Positions 1 through 11,246 of a stretch of 64,000 nt of DNA are shown here, one piece after another. Each line of letters starts with the position of its first letter. Position 1 is the stretch's first letter. The position numbers and the translations under genes are program-made. The stretch is from Pseudomonadota bacterium (GTDB lineage: Bacteria; Pseudomonadota; Alphaproteobacteria; Sphingomonadales; Sphingomonadaceae). The stretch lies in contig JAEZZI010000006.1 of assembly GCA_023418595.1 (NCBI GenBank), positions 352,745 to 416,744 of the forward strand, written 5' to 3'. Below the pieces are notes generated by a model that was not told the origin of the DNA, did no database searches, and saw only the letters and a list, made by a program, of their open reading frames with translations.

Positions 1-234
1 TTCCTGAAGACGCATTATCATCAGCCAAGCGACCAGGTGGACCTGCCCTTCGACTGGAACGCGGCGGCCAAATTCGCGCGGGTCAATTACGCGATCGCGC
101 GGGAGATGGCGGACGTTGACCAGGCCCCGCGCTGGTATGCGGACAGCCCGTTCGCCAAGACCGCGCCGGACATGCCGACAGCGACGCGGCCCAAAGCCTC
201 CCCAGTACGGGGAGGTGGCAGCGCAAAACGCTGA
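1..234 (+). CDS. M28 family metallopeptidase, C-terminal fragment
   Basis: This reading frame is open from the first base, so the 5' part lies outside the window. The visible 77 residues begin with a FLKTHYHQPSDQVD-like stretch followed by 'FDWNAAAKFARVNYAIAREMA', which matches the C-terminal end of M28 (aminopeptidase Y/PSMA-like) zinc peptidases, where the His of the YHQPSDE motif is a metal ligand. These enzymes are usually exported and trim peptides. The last residues (roughly PKASPVRGGGSAKR) are low-complexity, and the DNA encoding them is part of an intergenic-type repeat, so the stop codon appears to be supplied by the repeat. Family call is good; exact specificity cannot be judged from the fragment. 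Confidence 0.75.
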   Translation, partial: FLKTHYHQPSDQVDLPFDWNAAAKFARVNYAIAREMADVDQAPRWYADSPFAKTAPDMPTATRPKASPVRGGGSAKR

Positions 235-335
235 CGGAGGGGGCGTTCCACGCAGTGCCACGCTCGTGGATAACCTCGTACACCATGCTGCGCATGGTTC
301 CCCTCCCCGTGCCGGGTAGGAACCCCTTGTGTTGC
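196..335. repeat. REP-like intergenic element downstream of the peptidase gene
   Basis: The segment contains the hairpin CCTCCCC-AGTA-GGGGAGG, a second small hairpin GGCAGCG-caaaa-CGCTG, a purine-rich GGAGGGGG stretch, and a final CCTCCCCGTGCCGGG hairpin-like block. This architecture (tandem short GC hairpins with 'gtggcagcg...cgctgacggaggggg') is typical of intergenic repeats that I recall from sphingomonad genomes. It overlaps the 3' end of the peptidase gene and supplies its stop codon. It is related in style, but not identical, to the element at 24313-24457. Confidence 0.6.
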
Positions 336-354
336 ACAATGGCAACACCACATT
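326..354 (+). promoter_or_regulatory. possible heat-shock (sigma-32 type) promoter of clpB
   Basis: A CTTG at 326-329 is followed after about 18 bases by CCACATT (348-354), 28 bases before the clpB start codon. Alphaproteobacterial RpoH promoters have a CTTG-type -35 and a C-rich/T-ending -10. The match is partial and rests on position and the known heat regulation of clpB, so it is only a candidate. Confidence 0.25.
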
Positions 355-381
355 GCGGCAAGACCTAAACAGGGGCCAGAT

Positions 382-2961
<2,580 letters not shown>

Positions 2962-2986
2962 CCCAATCCTTGGGGTTGGACGTGTT

Positions 2987-3256
2987 CTATTGGTTTGGGG
3001 TGGTAAGGGCCGGCTGCATGGACCTGCCCAGTTCCTGTCCCTGACGGGCCACCTGCTCCCATTCAGCCGGGGTCAAACATACGCGCTTGCGTGATGCAAG
3101 TTTGCCAATTTCCTGAATGCGCTTGCAAACCAGCTTATCGCCGGCCTCCTGCTTCTCAGCAGGAGCTTTGGTCTGCGCCTGCGCAGGTGACGCCATTGTG
3201 ATGAGCATCGCGGCTAAAATCATGACATGGTTTCCCGAAGACAAGTTCAACCCCAT
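2987..3256 (-). CDS. small exported protein, unknown function
   Basis: About 89 residues. A hydrophobic stretch (MILAAMLITMASPAQA) ends in an AQA-type signal peptidase I site, followed by a short mature part with two cysteines (KLVCKRIQEIGKLASRKRVCLTPAEWEQ). The pattern CKR...(basic)...VCLT-xxEW recurs in small periplasmic proteins of sphingomonads that have no assigned function; the two Cys could form a disulfide. The start is uncertain: the Met at 3256 is used here, while 3223 and 3286 are also possible and none has a convincing ribosome-binding site. The gene is convergent with clpB (25 bp between ends) and lies downstream of the TonB receptor terminator. Confidence 0.6.
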   Translation of the reverse strand: MGLNLSSGNHVMILAAMLITMASPAQAQTKAPAEKQEAGDKLVCKRIQEIGKLASRKRVCLTPAEWEQVARQGQELGRSMQPALTTPNQ

Positions 3257-3307
3257 CCTATCGGGGATAGCCGCCCGGTCAATCATCGCATGTGAAATCG
3301 AAATGGA

Positions 3308-3341
3308 CAAAAAAAGGGGGCGGTCCGAAGACCACCCCCCC
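3308..3341 (-). terminator. rho-independent terminator of TonB receptor 1
   Basis: Read on the minus strand, a GGGGGTGGTC-TTCGG-ACCGCCCCC hairpin with a short stable loop is followed directly by a run of T. It starts about 30 bases after the receptor stop codon. Confidence 0.85.
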
Positions 3342-3368
3342 CCGAGTTGATTGGTTTTTAAGCCGAGG

Positions 3369-6302
3369 TCAGAAGCGCAGCCGCGCACCGACCGCGAAAC
3401 GACGACCCAATGCGTCGTAGGTCGACGGATACACGTTGCCGCTGTTGTAGGCGGTCGAGCCGATCGACGCACCGACCAGCTTCGGCTGGTTGTCGAACAG
3501 GTTCATTGCCGTCACGGTCATTTCGAAATTGTCGGTGACCGAGAAACGGGTCGACAGATCGAAATAATGCTCCGCGCCGATGGTGCGGAATTCCTCGAGC
3601 GGGCCTACTCCGAAGGCATCGATGTCGTCCTGCAGAGCCAGCGGCTCATACTGGACTTCGTCGATGAAGCGCCACAGCAGCGAAACATCGACCGACCCGA
3701 AGGTCAGCGTCGTGCGCTGGGTGAAGCTGAACTCCGGCTGGATCGACGGGCAGTTCACGCTGTAATAGCCGACGCATTCGCGGTCGATCGAGGTCGGAGT
3801 CGCTTGGAACCGGCTGCTGTTGGTCCAGTTGCCGATGAACGACAATGCCAGGCCACCAAAGCCGAACTGACGGCGATAGTTGAGCGCAACATCGATACCG
3901 TCGGTTTCGATCCGGCCAAGGTTCGAAAGCGGCAGCGCCAGACCCGTGGCAGTGCCGTTCAGGCTGCCGTCGATGGGATCGCGGCCGATCGCCTGACACG
4001 CTGCAGAGGTCGGCGCCTGGAGCGGGAAGTAGCAGGCGTTGAACACGTCGCCGACCGTCGGCGAGGTGATCGCGTCACGCACCTTGATGTTGTAGTAATC
4101 GACGCTGGCGTTGAAGCCGGGCAGGAAATCGGGCTGGAGGATCGCACCGACCGTCCAGGTGTTCGCCGTTTCGAGACCCAGATTCGGGTTGCCGCCACCG
4201 CTGACGTTGATCTGGCCAGCCGAGGGCAGCGGAATGTTGCCGAGCAGCGCATTGGCCTGTGCCGGGGTTGCACCGCCAGCGACGATCTGAGCCGCGCAGA
4301 CCGCACCCAGCGGGGAGCCCGCCGTCACGTTCGGCCCGGCGCACGGATCGCTCGCCGAGTTGTCGAGGCCGGTCACGACCGGCGCAAACAGTTCGCCGAT
4401 GTTGGGCGCGCGCGACGCCTTCTGATAGTTGCCGCGGATTTTCAGGCTCGGCACCGGCTCCCACGAACCGCCAGCCTTCCAGGTGAAGCTGTCACCGGCG
4501 GTGGAGTATTCCGACACGCGGATACCGCCTTCGACGGTCAGGCTGTGGAAGAAGGGCCGATCCTCGACCAGCGGAACGATCAGTTCGGCAAAGCCTTCGA
4601 CAACGTCATACTCACCGGCGATGTCCGGCGATGCCGCACCATTGCCCAGAACTTCGTTCGGACGCTGGGTCAGTTCGTCGGAGATGACTGCCGCCGTGTA
4701 CTTGCGATATTCCGCACCGACCGCGAACGAGATCGGGTTCGTGCCGAACGGGCTGGCGAAGCCCAGATCGCCGTTGATGATCCCGCGTGCCTGAGCAAGC
4801 GAGGTCTGCGTCACGGTGCTGTTGGTCACACCCAGCAGGAAGCCAAGCTGATCGGCGGTGATGCTGCCGACGTCGCCGAACAGGTTGATCGGAACGCAGC
4901 CATTGGTGTCGGTAAGGCAGGTCTGGGTGTTGGTGGCGAGTGCCGCCTGACGCAGACGCGACAACGTGCCGTTGCCGCTCTGGCGCTGGACGTTTTCGCT
5001 TTCGCCGTAACCACCCGAAATATCGAAGCCGATGTTGCTGGTGATGTCCCCGCGCACACCCGCTTCGTAATCGAAGATGGTGGTGCTGTAGGTCGACAGG
5101 CGCGGACCCGCTTCGACAAACCGGCGGAACACGTTCGACGTGAAGGTGCGGTAGTTCGGATCGTTCGGGTTGGTTGCAGCCGCCGCTGCGGTACATTGCG
5201 CGACGGTCAGACCCTGCGACGCGCAGATCTGGTTGCGTGCGGCCGCCGGAAGATAGGGGTTCGAGAACGGAATGGTGAGCGCGTTGCCGAACGTACCGGA
5301 GGACGCGATGACCGTCTGAACGGTGTTCTTCGAGAACAGGCCGCGCGAATAGACCTCGATCCCGTCGGTGACCTCGTACCGTGCCGAACCGAACATGTTG
5401 TAACGCTCGAACGGCGTCTGGAAGATGTTCTGCGGGTTGAAGTTGAACAGCGCGAACGTCGGAACCAGCGCACCGGTCGTCGGATCGATCTGCTGCGCAG
5501 TGCCCAAGCCGAGGCCGGTGAATCGACCAGGCACGGTCGTGCCCGAACCGCCAGCCTGGCCCGAGTAGGAATCGATGTTGAAGCGCGAGAAATCGCGATC
5601 ACCCTGCAGCACCGGATCGGCCTGCTGGTAACCGACGCTGAACACCGCGTTGCCGCGACCGTCGTCGAAATTCGCACCGATGGTCAGATCGGCGCGGAAC
5701 ACCGCACCATCGCCCCGCTCGGTGATCTGATTGCTGACTGCCAGGTCGACACCGGCGAAATCACGCTTGGTGATGAAGTTGACGACACCCGAAACCGCGT
5801 CTGCACCATAGGTGGTCGAAGCGCCGCCGGTCAGAATATCGGTACGTTCAACCAGTGCGAGCGGGATGTTGTTCAGATCGACCACGCCAGCCAGGCCCGC
5901 CGGAGCGATGCGCTTGCCGTCCAGGAGCACCAGGTTGCGGTTCGAACCGAGGCCGCGGAGGTTGACGAACGACGCGCCACCGTTGCCGTTGTTGACCGCC
6001 GAACCGATGCTGGGAACCACACCGGGCAGTTCGCGCAGGAATTGCTCGGCAGTATTGGTCTGGCGCAGTTCGAGCTCTTCGCTCGACACCGAGGTAACGG
6101 GTGAAGACTGCTCAAGGTTCGGATTGCGAACCAGAGTGCCAGTCACGACGATTTCGCCCCCCTGCGTGCCTGCGTCTTCCTGGGCCTGCTGAGCGGACTG
6201 GGCGGTGGCCGGACCAACTTGTGCGAGGGCCGGCGCGGCCACCATCGTCGCACCGAACAACAGGGTCGACGCAAGCAGACTTGCGCGCATCTGTGATTTC
6301 AT
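3369..6302 (-). CDS. TonB-dependent outer-membrane receptor 1
   Basis: 977 residues from the chosen Met at 6302, which has an AAGGA about 11 bases upstream and gives a clean signal peptide ending APALA-Q (cleavage near residue 27); the longer frame upstream is rejected. A TonB-box/plug start (GGEIVVTGTLVRNP) and plug motifs LRGLGSNRNLVLLDG and TTYGADAVSGVVNF follow, then a long beta-barrel ending in RFAVGARLRF with the C-terminal Phe expected for Bam insertion. Such proteins import siderophores, cobalamin, sugars or peptide-like ligands using TonB energy. The ligand cannot be told from sequence. It stands alone with its own terminator; the hut genes nearby are on the same strand but separated by a plus-strand gene. 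Confidence 0.93.
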   Translation of the reverse strand: MKSQMRASLLASTLLFGATMVAAPALAQVGPATAQSAQQAQEDAGTQGGEIVVTGTLVRNPNLEQSSPVTSVSSEELELRQTNTAEQFLRELPGVVPSIGSAVNNGNGGASFVNLRGLGSNRNLVLLDGKRIAPAGLAGVVDLNNIPLALVERTDILTGGASTTYGADAVSGVVNFITKRDFAGVDLAVSNQITERGDGAVFRADLTIGANFDDGRGNAVFSVGYQQADPVLQGDRDFSRFNIDSYSGQAGGSGTTVPGRFTGLGLGTAQQIDPTTGALVPTFALFNFNPQNIFQTPFERYNMFGSARYEVTDGIEVYSRGLFSKNTVQTVIASSGTFGNALTIPFSNPYLPAAARNQICASQGLTVAQCTAAAAATNPNDPNYRTFTSNVFRRFVEAGPRLSTYSTTIFDYEAGVRGDITSNIGFDISGGYGESENVQRQSGNGTLSRLRQAALATNTQTCLTDTNGCVPINLFGDVGSITADQLGFLLGVTNSTVTQTSLAQARGIINGDLGFASPFGTNPISFAVGAEYRKYTAAVISDELTQRPNEVLGNGAASPDIAGEYDVVEGFAELIVPLVEDRPFFHSLTVEGGIRVSEYSTAGDSFTWKAGGSWEPVPSLKIRGNYQKASRAPNIGELFAPVVTGLDNSASDPCAGPNVTAGSPLGAVCAAQIVAGGATPAQANALLGNIPLPSAGQINVSGGGNPNLGLETANTWTVGAILQPDFLPGFNASVDYYNIKVRDAITSPTVGDVFNACYFPLQAPTSAACQAIGRDPIDGSLNGTATGLALPLSNLGRIETDGIDVALNYRRQFGFGGLALSFIGNWTNSSRFQATPTSIDRECVGYYSVNCPSIQPEFSFTQRTTLTFGSVDVSLLWRFIDEVQYEPLALQDDIDAFGVGPLEEFRTIGAEHYFDLSTRFSVTDNFEMTVTAMNLFDNQPKLVGASIGSTAYNSGNVYPSTYDALGRRFAVGARLRF

Positions 6303-6580
6303 GACCTGATAAATCCTTCTTGATCGACGGAAACACCGCCTCTCCCTGAATAGCCCTATGGCTATCATGCGCCTGTCTATCGAAATCGCCACTTGGCTCA
6401 CAATGGCAATTTGAGGTCGTCCCGCTTTTGGATCGACCCTGTGTTTTTCGCGTCACACAATTGTCATTTGCCATGAACGTACGAGGGAATCGCGATAATC
6501 GCGAAACGATTGTGTGTGCAATTGCGCTGCCCCACATCGCGCTTTACACCTGCCAGGCCAGTTCACTGGAAGGATACGAG

Positions 6581-7102
6581 ATGCGATTACCCGTCGGCAC
6601 TATGGTTGCCGTGCTGCTGACGACCCCCGCAACCGCGCAGGATCGCACCGGCCAGTCGTCGAGCGCCCTGACGGACGGGTTGCTGTCGTGTCGACAGATC
6701 GCGGAGCCGACCGAGCGGCTGGCTTGTTTCGACCGCGCTGCGGGTACCTTTGCCGATGCGCGAGAGAAGCGGGAAATCGTCGTACTGGATCGCGCCGACG
6801 TTCGGCGGGCAAAGCGGTCGCTGTTCGGGTTTTCTTTGCCGCGAATCAGGCTGTTCGGCGGCAGCGAGGCAGACGAACCCGAAGTTCGTGAAATCGAATC
6901 CACGCTGACGAGTGCGCGTTCCGCCGGGGGCAATCGATGGGACCTTGGGCTTGCCGACGAGAGCCGCTGGCAGACGACCGATGCCCGGTCCACCTTCTTT
7001 CCGCGTGTTGGCGAGCCGGTTAAGATAGAGGCCGGAATCCTGGGCAGTTACAGCGCAAAAATCGGCAATTCGCGCTCAGTAAAAGTGAAACGCATCCAGT
7101 AA
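6581..7102 (+). CDS. exported hypothetical protein
   Basis: 173 residues from the Met at 6581, which is preceded by GGAAGGA at good spacing. The N-terminus is a signal peptide (MRLPVGTMVAVLLTTPATA-Q). The mature part opens with LLSCRQIAEPTERLACFDRAAG, the common 'C..I.....RL.C.D' motif of small periplasmic proteins, followed by a basic RRAKRSLFGFSLPRI segment and a C-terminal half with beta-strand character. The function is not recognised. It is divergent from TonB receptor 1 across 278 bp, in which I see no repeat or RNA gene, and convergent with hutU. Confidence 0.65.
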   Translation: MRLPVGTMVAVLLTTPATAQDRTGQSSSALTDGLLSCRQIAEPTERLACFDRAAGTFADAREKREIVVLDRADVRRAKRSLFGFSLPRIRLFGGSEADEPEVREIESTLTSARSAGGNRWDLGLADESRWQTTDARSTFFPRVGEPVKIEAGILGSYSAKIGNSRSVKVKRIQ

Positions 7103-7123
7103 GTCATTCTCACAGGGAGACGG

Positions 7124-8788
7124 TCAGGCAATATTCGGCAAATCCAGCCCCTTCTCCCGCGCCCAGTTCTGCGCGCTTTCATACCCCGCATCGGCATGCC
7201 GCATCACGCCGGTTGCGGGGTCGTTCCACAGCACGCGCGCAAGGCGCCTTGCCGCGGCGGGGGTGCCGTCGGCCACGATGACCATACCCGAATGCTGCGA
7301 ATAGCCCATGCCGACCCCGCCGCCATGGTGCAGCGATACCCACGTCGCGCCGCTGGCGGTGTTGAGCAGCGCGTTCAGAAGCGGCCAGTCGCTGACCGCG
7401 TCCGATCCGTCGGCCATTGCTTCGGTTTCGCGATTGGGGCTGGCGACCGATCCTGAATCGAGATGATCGCGACCGATGACGATGGGGGCTTTCAGCTCTC
7501 CCGACGCCACCATCTCGTTGAACGCCAGGCCCAGCCGATGGCGGTCGCCCAGACCGACCCAGCAGATGCGCGCCGGAAGGCCCTGGAAGTGGATGCGTGC
7601 TGCCGCCATGTCGAGCCAGTTGTGGAGGTGCGCGTCGTCGGGGATCAGCTCCTTCACCTTGGCGTCGGTCTTGGCGATATCCTCCGGATCGCCCGACAGC
7701 GCGACCCAGCGGAACGGGCCGACGCCGCGGCAGAAGAGCGGGCGGATATAGGCTGGGACGAAACCGGGGAAGTCGAACGCGTTGGAGACCCCTTCGTCCT
7801 TCGCGACCTGGCGGATGTTGTTGCCGTAATCGACCGTCGGCACGCCCGCGCTTTGGAAGTCGAGCATCGCGCGGACATGGACCGCCATCGACGCCTTGGC
7901 CGCCGCCGCGACGCCGGCCGGATCGCTTGTCCGACGTTCGGCCCATTCGGCGAGGCTCCACCCGGCGGGGAGATAGCCGTTCACCGGGTCATGCGCGCTG
8001 GTCTGGTCGGTCAGCAGGTCGGGACGGATGCCGCGCGCGAACATCTCGGGCAGCAGTTCCGCCGCATTGCCGAGCAGCCCGACCGAAACGGCGCGCCCCT
8101 CCTCCGTCGCCGCGTCGATGACGGCCATCGCCTCGTCGATACTGGTGGTACTGTGATCGAGATAGCCGGTGCGCACCCGCATCTCGATGCGGCTCGGCTG
8201 GCATTCGATCGCCAGGCACGACGCGCCCGCCATCACGCTCGCCAGCGGCTGTGCGCCGCCCATCCCGCCCAGGCCCGCGGTCAGCAGCCAGCGCCCTTTC
8301 AGGTCGCCGCCATAATGCTGGCGGCCCATTTCGACGAAGGTTTCGTAGGTGCCCTGGACGATCCCCTGGCTGCCGATATAGATCCACGAACCCGCGGTCA
8401 TCTGGCCGTACATCGCCAGCCCCTTGGCATCGAGTTCGGCAAAATGCTCCCACGTCGACCAATGCGGGACGAGGTTCGAATTGGCGAAAAGCACGCGCGG
8501 CGCATCCGCATGGGTCGGGAACACGCCGACCGGCTTGCCCGACTGGATGAGGAGGGTCTGATCGTCCTCCAGCCGCTTCAGCGTCTCGACGATCCGGTCA
8601 TAGGCGTTCCAGTCGCGCGCGGCGCGGCCGATGCCGCCATAGACGACGAGTTCCTGCGGATTTTCGGCCACGTCGGGGTCGAGATTGTTCATCAGCATCC
8701 TGAGCGGCGCTTCGGTCAGCCAGCTTTTGGCGGAAAGTTCGGTGCCGGTGGCGGCGCGAATGATACGGCTGTTGTCGCGGCGGTTCAT
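7124..8788 (-). CDS. hutU: urocanate hydratase
   Basis: 554 residues, the usual HutU length. It adds water to urocanate to give 4-imidazolone-5-propionate using tightly bound NAD+, step two of histidine catabolism. Family signatures are obvious: MLMNNLDPDVAENPQELVVYG near the N-terminus, the NAD-binding TAGLGGMGGAQPLA, and near the active-site Cys LPARICWVGLGDRHRLG, then HHGGGVGMGYSQHSG. It is the last gene of the minus-strand hut cluster, separated from hutG by 125 bp holding a hairpin repeat, so it may be transcribed less than the upstream genes or have its own promoter. Confidence 0.97.
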   Translation of the reverse strand: MNRRDNSRIIRAATGTELSAKSWLTEAPLRMLMNNLDPDVAENPQELVVYGGIGRAARDWNAYDRIVETLKRLEDDQTLLIQSGKPVGVFPTHADAPRVLFANSNLVPHWSTWEHFAELDAKGLAMYGQMTAGSWIYIGSQGIVQGTYETFVEMGRQHYGGDLKGRWLLTAGLGGMGGAQPLASVMAGASCLAIECQPSRIEMRVRTGYLDHSTTSIDEAMAVIDAATEEGRAVSVGLLGNAAELLPEMFARGIRPDLLTDQTSAHDPVNGYLPAGWSLAEWAERRTSDPAGVAAAAKASMAVHVRAMLDFQSAGVPTVDYGNNIRQVAKDEGVSNAFDFPGFVPAYIRPLFCRGVGPFRWVALSGDPEDIAKTDAKVKELIPDDAHLHNWLDMAAARIHFQGLPARICWVGLGDRHRLGLAFNEMVASGELKAPIVIGRDHLDSGSVASPNRETEAMADGSDAVSDWPLLNALLNTASGATWVSLHHGGGVGMGYSQHSGMVIVADGTPAAARRLARVLWNDPATGVMRHADAGYESAQNWAREKGLDLPNIA

Positions 8789-8825
8789 ATTAGTCTCTCA
8801 ATCAAATCTGGTCTTCGAATCCCCA

Positions 8826-8910
8826 CCCCGTTCGTTTTGAGCGAAGTCGAGAAACGCTGGATGGGCGTTCCGATCACGTTTCTCGACTTCGCTCGAAACA
8901 AACGGAGGGG
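8826..8910. repeat. hairpin repeat, 'GTTCGTTTYGAGCGAAGTCGAG' family, copy 1
   Basis: Two arms form a long imperfect inverted repeat: the left arm (8826-8856) reads CCCCGTTCGTTTTGAGCGAA followed by GTCGAGAAACG, and the right arm (8877-8910) is its near-perfect complement, separated by about 20 bases. The same arms recur at 54554-54642. It sits inside the hut operon between hutG and hutU. Confidence 0.9.
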
Positions 8911-8913
8911 GTG

Positions 8914-9735
8914 TCATGTCGCGGTATCGGCAAAGTTCAAACACGCCTCCAGCACGCCGCGCAGATGCGCGCGCATCGGTTCGGCAAAGGCTTCGTCATA
9001 CGCCACCGGCCAGTTATCCGGCGTCGATGCCCCGTCAGGCTCGCGCAGATAACCGCGCATCGCCAGCTCCATCTGGATCGAATGGACGTCCTGGTCGGGT
9101 GCGCCGTAATGCCGCGTGATCCAGCCGCCGCGAAACCGCCCGTTGCTGATGGTCGGCAGTCCGGTCGCGGCGCAAGTCCGCTCGACCGCCCACTGCAATT
9201 CGGGCGCGCAGGTCCGCCGGCCGTCGGTGCCGATGTTGAACACCGGCAATTCGCCGGCGAACAGGCGCGGCACATGGCTGCGGATCGAATGCGCGTCGTA
9301 GAGGACGATGGCGGAGTGCATCGCGCGCAGCCGGTCGATCTCGGCGCGGATTGCCGCGTGATAGGGTGCGAAATATTTCGCGTGACGCCGTTCGATCTCT
9401 GCCGCGTCGGGCTCGCTGCCTTCCAGCCACAGCGGATCGTCGTCGAACGTCTCGGTCGGACACAGCCCCGTCGTCGCCTGCCCCGGATAAAGCGATGCGC
9501 CGCTGGGATCGCGATTCATGTCGATCACCGTGCGCGAGATGTCGGTGCGGATCAGCGTCGCGCCCATATCGCTTGCGAAATCATATAGCCGGTCCACCCA
9601 CCAATCAGCATCGCGCTTGGCCAGCCAAGACGATTGCAGACGCGGCACCAGGTCATCGGGGATCGTGGTGCCCGCGTGCGGCACGCTGACGATCAGCGGC
9701 GCGGTGCCGCGCGTGACGTGCAGCCAGTCGCTCAC
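8914..9735 (-). CDS. hutG: N-formylglutamate deformylase
   Basis: 273 residues; the family is the N-formylglutamate amidohydrolase (FGase) type, which releases formate and glutamate in the last step of the route that uses HutF. Visible motifs are LIVSVPHAGTTIP, the metal/active-site region ISRTVIDMNRDPSG, TGLCPTETF and VLYDAHSIRS. The start is GTG at 9735 and overlaps the hutH stop (GTGA), so translation is probably coupled. Presence of hutF in the same cluster agrees with the FGase rather than the formiminoglutamase meaning of 'hutG'. Confidence 0.93.
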   Translation of the reverse strand: MSDWLHVTRGTAPLIVSVPHAGTTIPDDLVPRLQSSWLAKRDADWWVDRLYDFASDMGATLIRTDISRTVIDMNRDPSGASLYPGQATTGLCPTETFDDDPLWLEGSEPDAAEIERRHAKYFAPYHAAIRAEIDRLRAMHSAIVLYDAHSIRSHVPRLFAGELPVFNIGTDGRRTCAPELQWAVERTCAATGLPTISNGRFRGGWITRHYGAPDQDVHSIQMELAMRGYLREPDGASTPDNWPVAYDEAFAEPMRAHLRGVLEACLNFADTAT

Positions 9736-11246
9736 GCCTCGACCCCCGGCAACCCCCGCCCCTCGCCCAGCCGATCGACCAGCGCGGCGGCGGCGGCGAT
9801 GTCAGGGTGGAAATGCCGGTCGTCGGTCAGCGTCGGCACCTCGCCGCGGAGCATTGCGCGCGCTGCCTCCAAAGTCTCGGACGAGCGCAGCCCATCATGG
9901 AAATCGCAGCCCTGCGCCGCCGCCAGCCATTCAATCGCGATCACGCCGCGCAGATTGTCCGCCATGTCGAGCAACCGCCTGCTCCCATGCGCGGCCATCG
10001 ACACATGATCCTCCTGATTGGCGCTGGTCGGGATCGAATCGACGCTGGCCGGATAGGCGCGCTGCTTGTTCTCGGACACGAGCGCCGCCGCGGTGACCTG
10101 CGGGATCATAAACCCCGAATTGAGGCCGGGCTTTGGTGTCAGGAACGCAGGCAGGCCCGACAGCGCCGGATCGACCAGCATCGCGATCCGGCGCTCGGCA
10201 ATCGACCCGATCTCACAGATCGCCATCGCGATCATGTCTGCGGCGAAGGCGACCGGCTCAGCGTGGAAATTGCCGCCCGATAGCGCTTCGTCGGTGTCCG
10301 CAAAGATCAGCGGGTTGTCGCTGACGCCATTTGCCTCGGTCGAAAGCGTCGCCGCCGCCTGGCGCAGCAGGTCGAGGCACGCGCCCATCACCTGCGGCTG
10401 GCAACGCAGGCAATAGGGGTCCTGCACGCGCGGATCATCGACGGCGTGGCTGGCGCGGATCGCGCTGCCCGCCATCAGTCCGCGCAGGGCATCCGCCACC
10501 GCGATCTGCCCGGCATGGCGGCGAAGCTGGTGGATACGGCGGTCGAACGGCGTGTCGGAACCTTTGGCCGCCTCGGTGGACAGCGCGCCCGTCACCAGCG
10601 CGGCGCGGAACAGGTCCTCGGCCTGGAACAGCCCGGCGAGCGCATTGGCGCACGAGAATTGCGTGCCGTTGAGCAGCGCCAGCCCTTCCTTGGCACCAAG
10701 TTCGAGCGGTTGGAGACCCGCCTTCGCCAGCGCATCGGCGGCGGGCAATCTCTCGCCCCCGACCGCGATCTCGCCCACGCCGATCATCGTCGCGGCGAGG
10801 TGCGACAGCGGCGCCAGATCGCCCGACGCGCCGACCGAACCCTGGCACGGAATCACCGGCACCAGCCCCTTGCCCAGCATCGCCTCCAGCAGCGCGATCG
10901 TCGCGGGCTTCACCCCCGACGCGCCCTGCCCCAGGCTGGCGAGCTTCAGCGCCATCATCAGCCGCACGACGCCCGTAGGCGACGGCGCGCCGACCCCCGC
11001 CGCGTGGCTCAGCACGATGTTGCGCTGTAGCGTTGTGAGATCGGCATCGTCGATCCGTACGCTGGCGAGCTTCCCGAAGCCGGTGTTGATCCCGTACACC
11101 GGTTCTCCGCGCGCGATGATGCGCTCGACCGCCGCTGCGCTTTCGGCAATCGCCCCATGCGCGCTGTCGTTCAGTCGCGCGGGCGAGCCGCCCCAGATGC
11201 TTCGCCAATCCCCCAGGCTTACTTCGCCCGGCCGCAACACGATCAC
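9732..11246 (-). CDS. hutH: histidine ammonia-lyase
   Basis: 504 residues, typical for HutH. The first enzyme of the pathway removes ammonia from histidine to form urocanate. The MIO cofactor forms by cyclisation of Ala140-Ser141-Gly142 inside GSVGASGDLAPLSH, which is intact. Other family blocks are YGINTGFGKLAS, the late HSIP-like SVDSIPTSANQEDHVSMA and the C-terminal substrate region. The GTG start at 11246 overlaps the hutI stop, and the 3' end overlaps hutG, giving a tight hutI-hutH-hutG translational unit. Confidence 0.97.
   Translation of the reverse strand: MIVLRPGEVSLGDWRSIWGGSPARLNDSAHGAIAESAAAVERIIARGEPVYGINTGFGKLASVRIDDADLTTLQRNIVLSHAAGVGAPSPTGVVRLMMALKLASLGQGASGVKPATIALLEAMLGKGLVPVIPCQGSVGASGDLAPLSHLAATMIGVGEIAVGGERLPAADALAKAGLQPLELGAKEGLALLNGTQFSCANALAGLFQAEDLFRAALVTGALSTEAAKGSDTPFDRRIHQLRRHAGQIAVADALRGLMAGSAIRASHAVDDPRVQDPYCLRCQPQVMGACLDLLRQAAATLSTEANGVSDNPLIFADTDEALSGGNFHAEPVAFAADMIAMAICEIGSIAERRIAMLVDPALSGLPAFLTPKPGLNSGFMIPQVTAAALVSENKQRAYPASVDSIPTSANQEDHVSMAAHGSRRLLDMADNLRGVIAIEWLAAAQGCDFHDGLRSSETLEAARAMLRGEVPTLTDDRHFHPDIAAAAALVDRLGEGRGLPGVEA

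Noticed and set aside
3351..6104. 917-codon open frame on the plus strand opposite TonB receptor 1
   Set aside because: It is the antisense of a clear receptor gene; composition is Arg/Asp/Val-biased shadow sequence with no domain.
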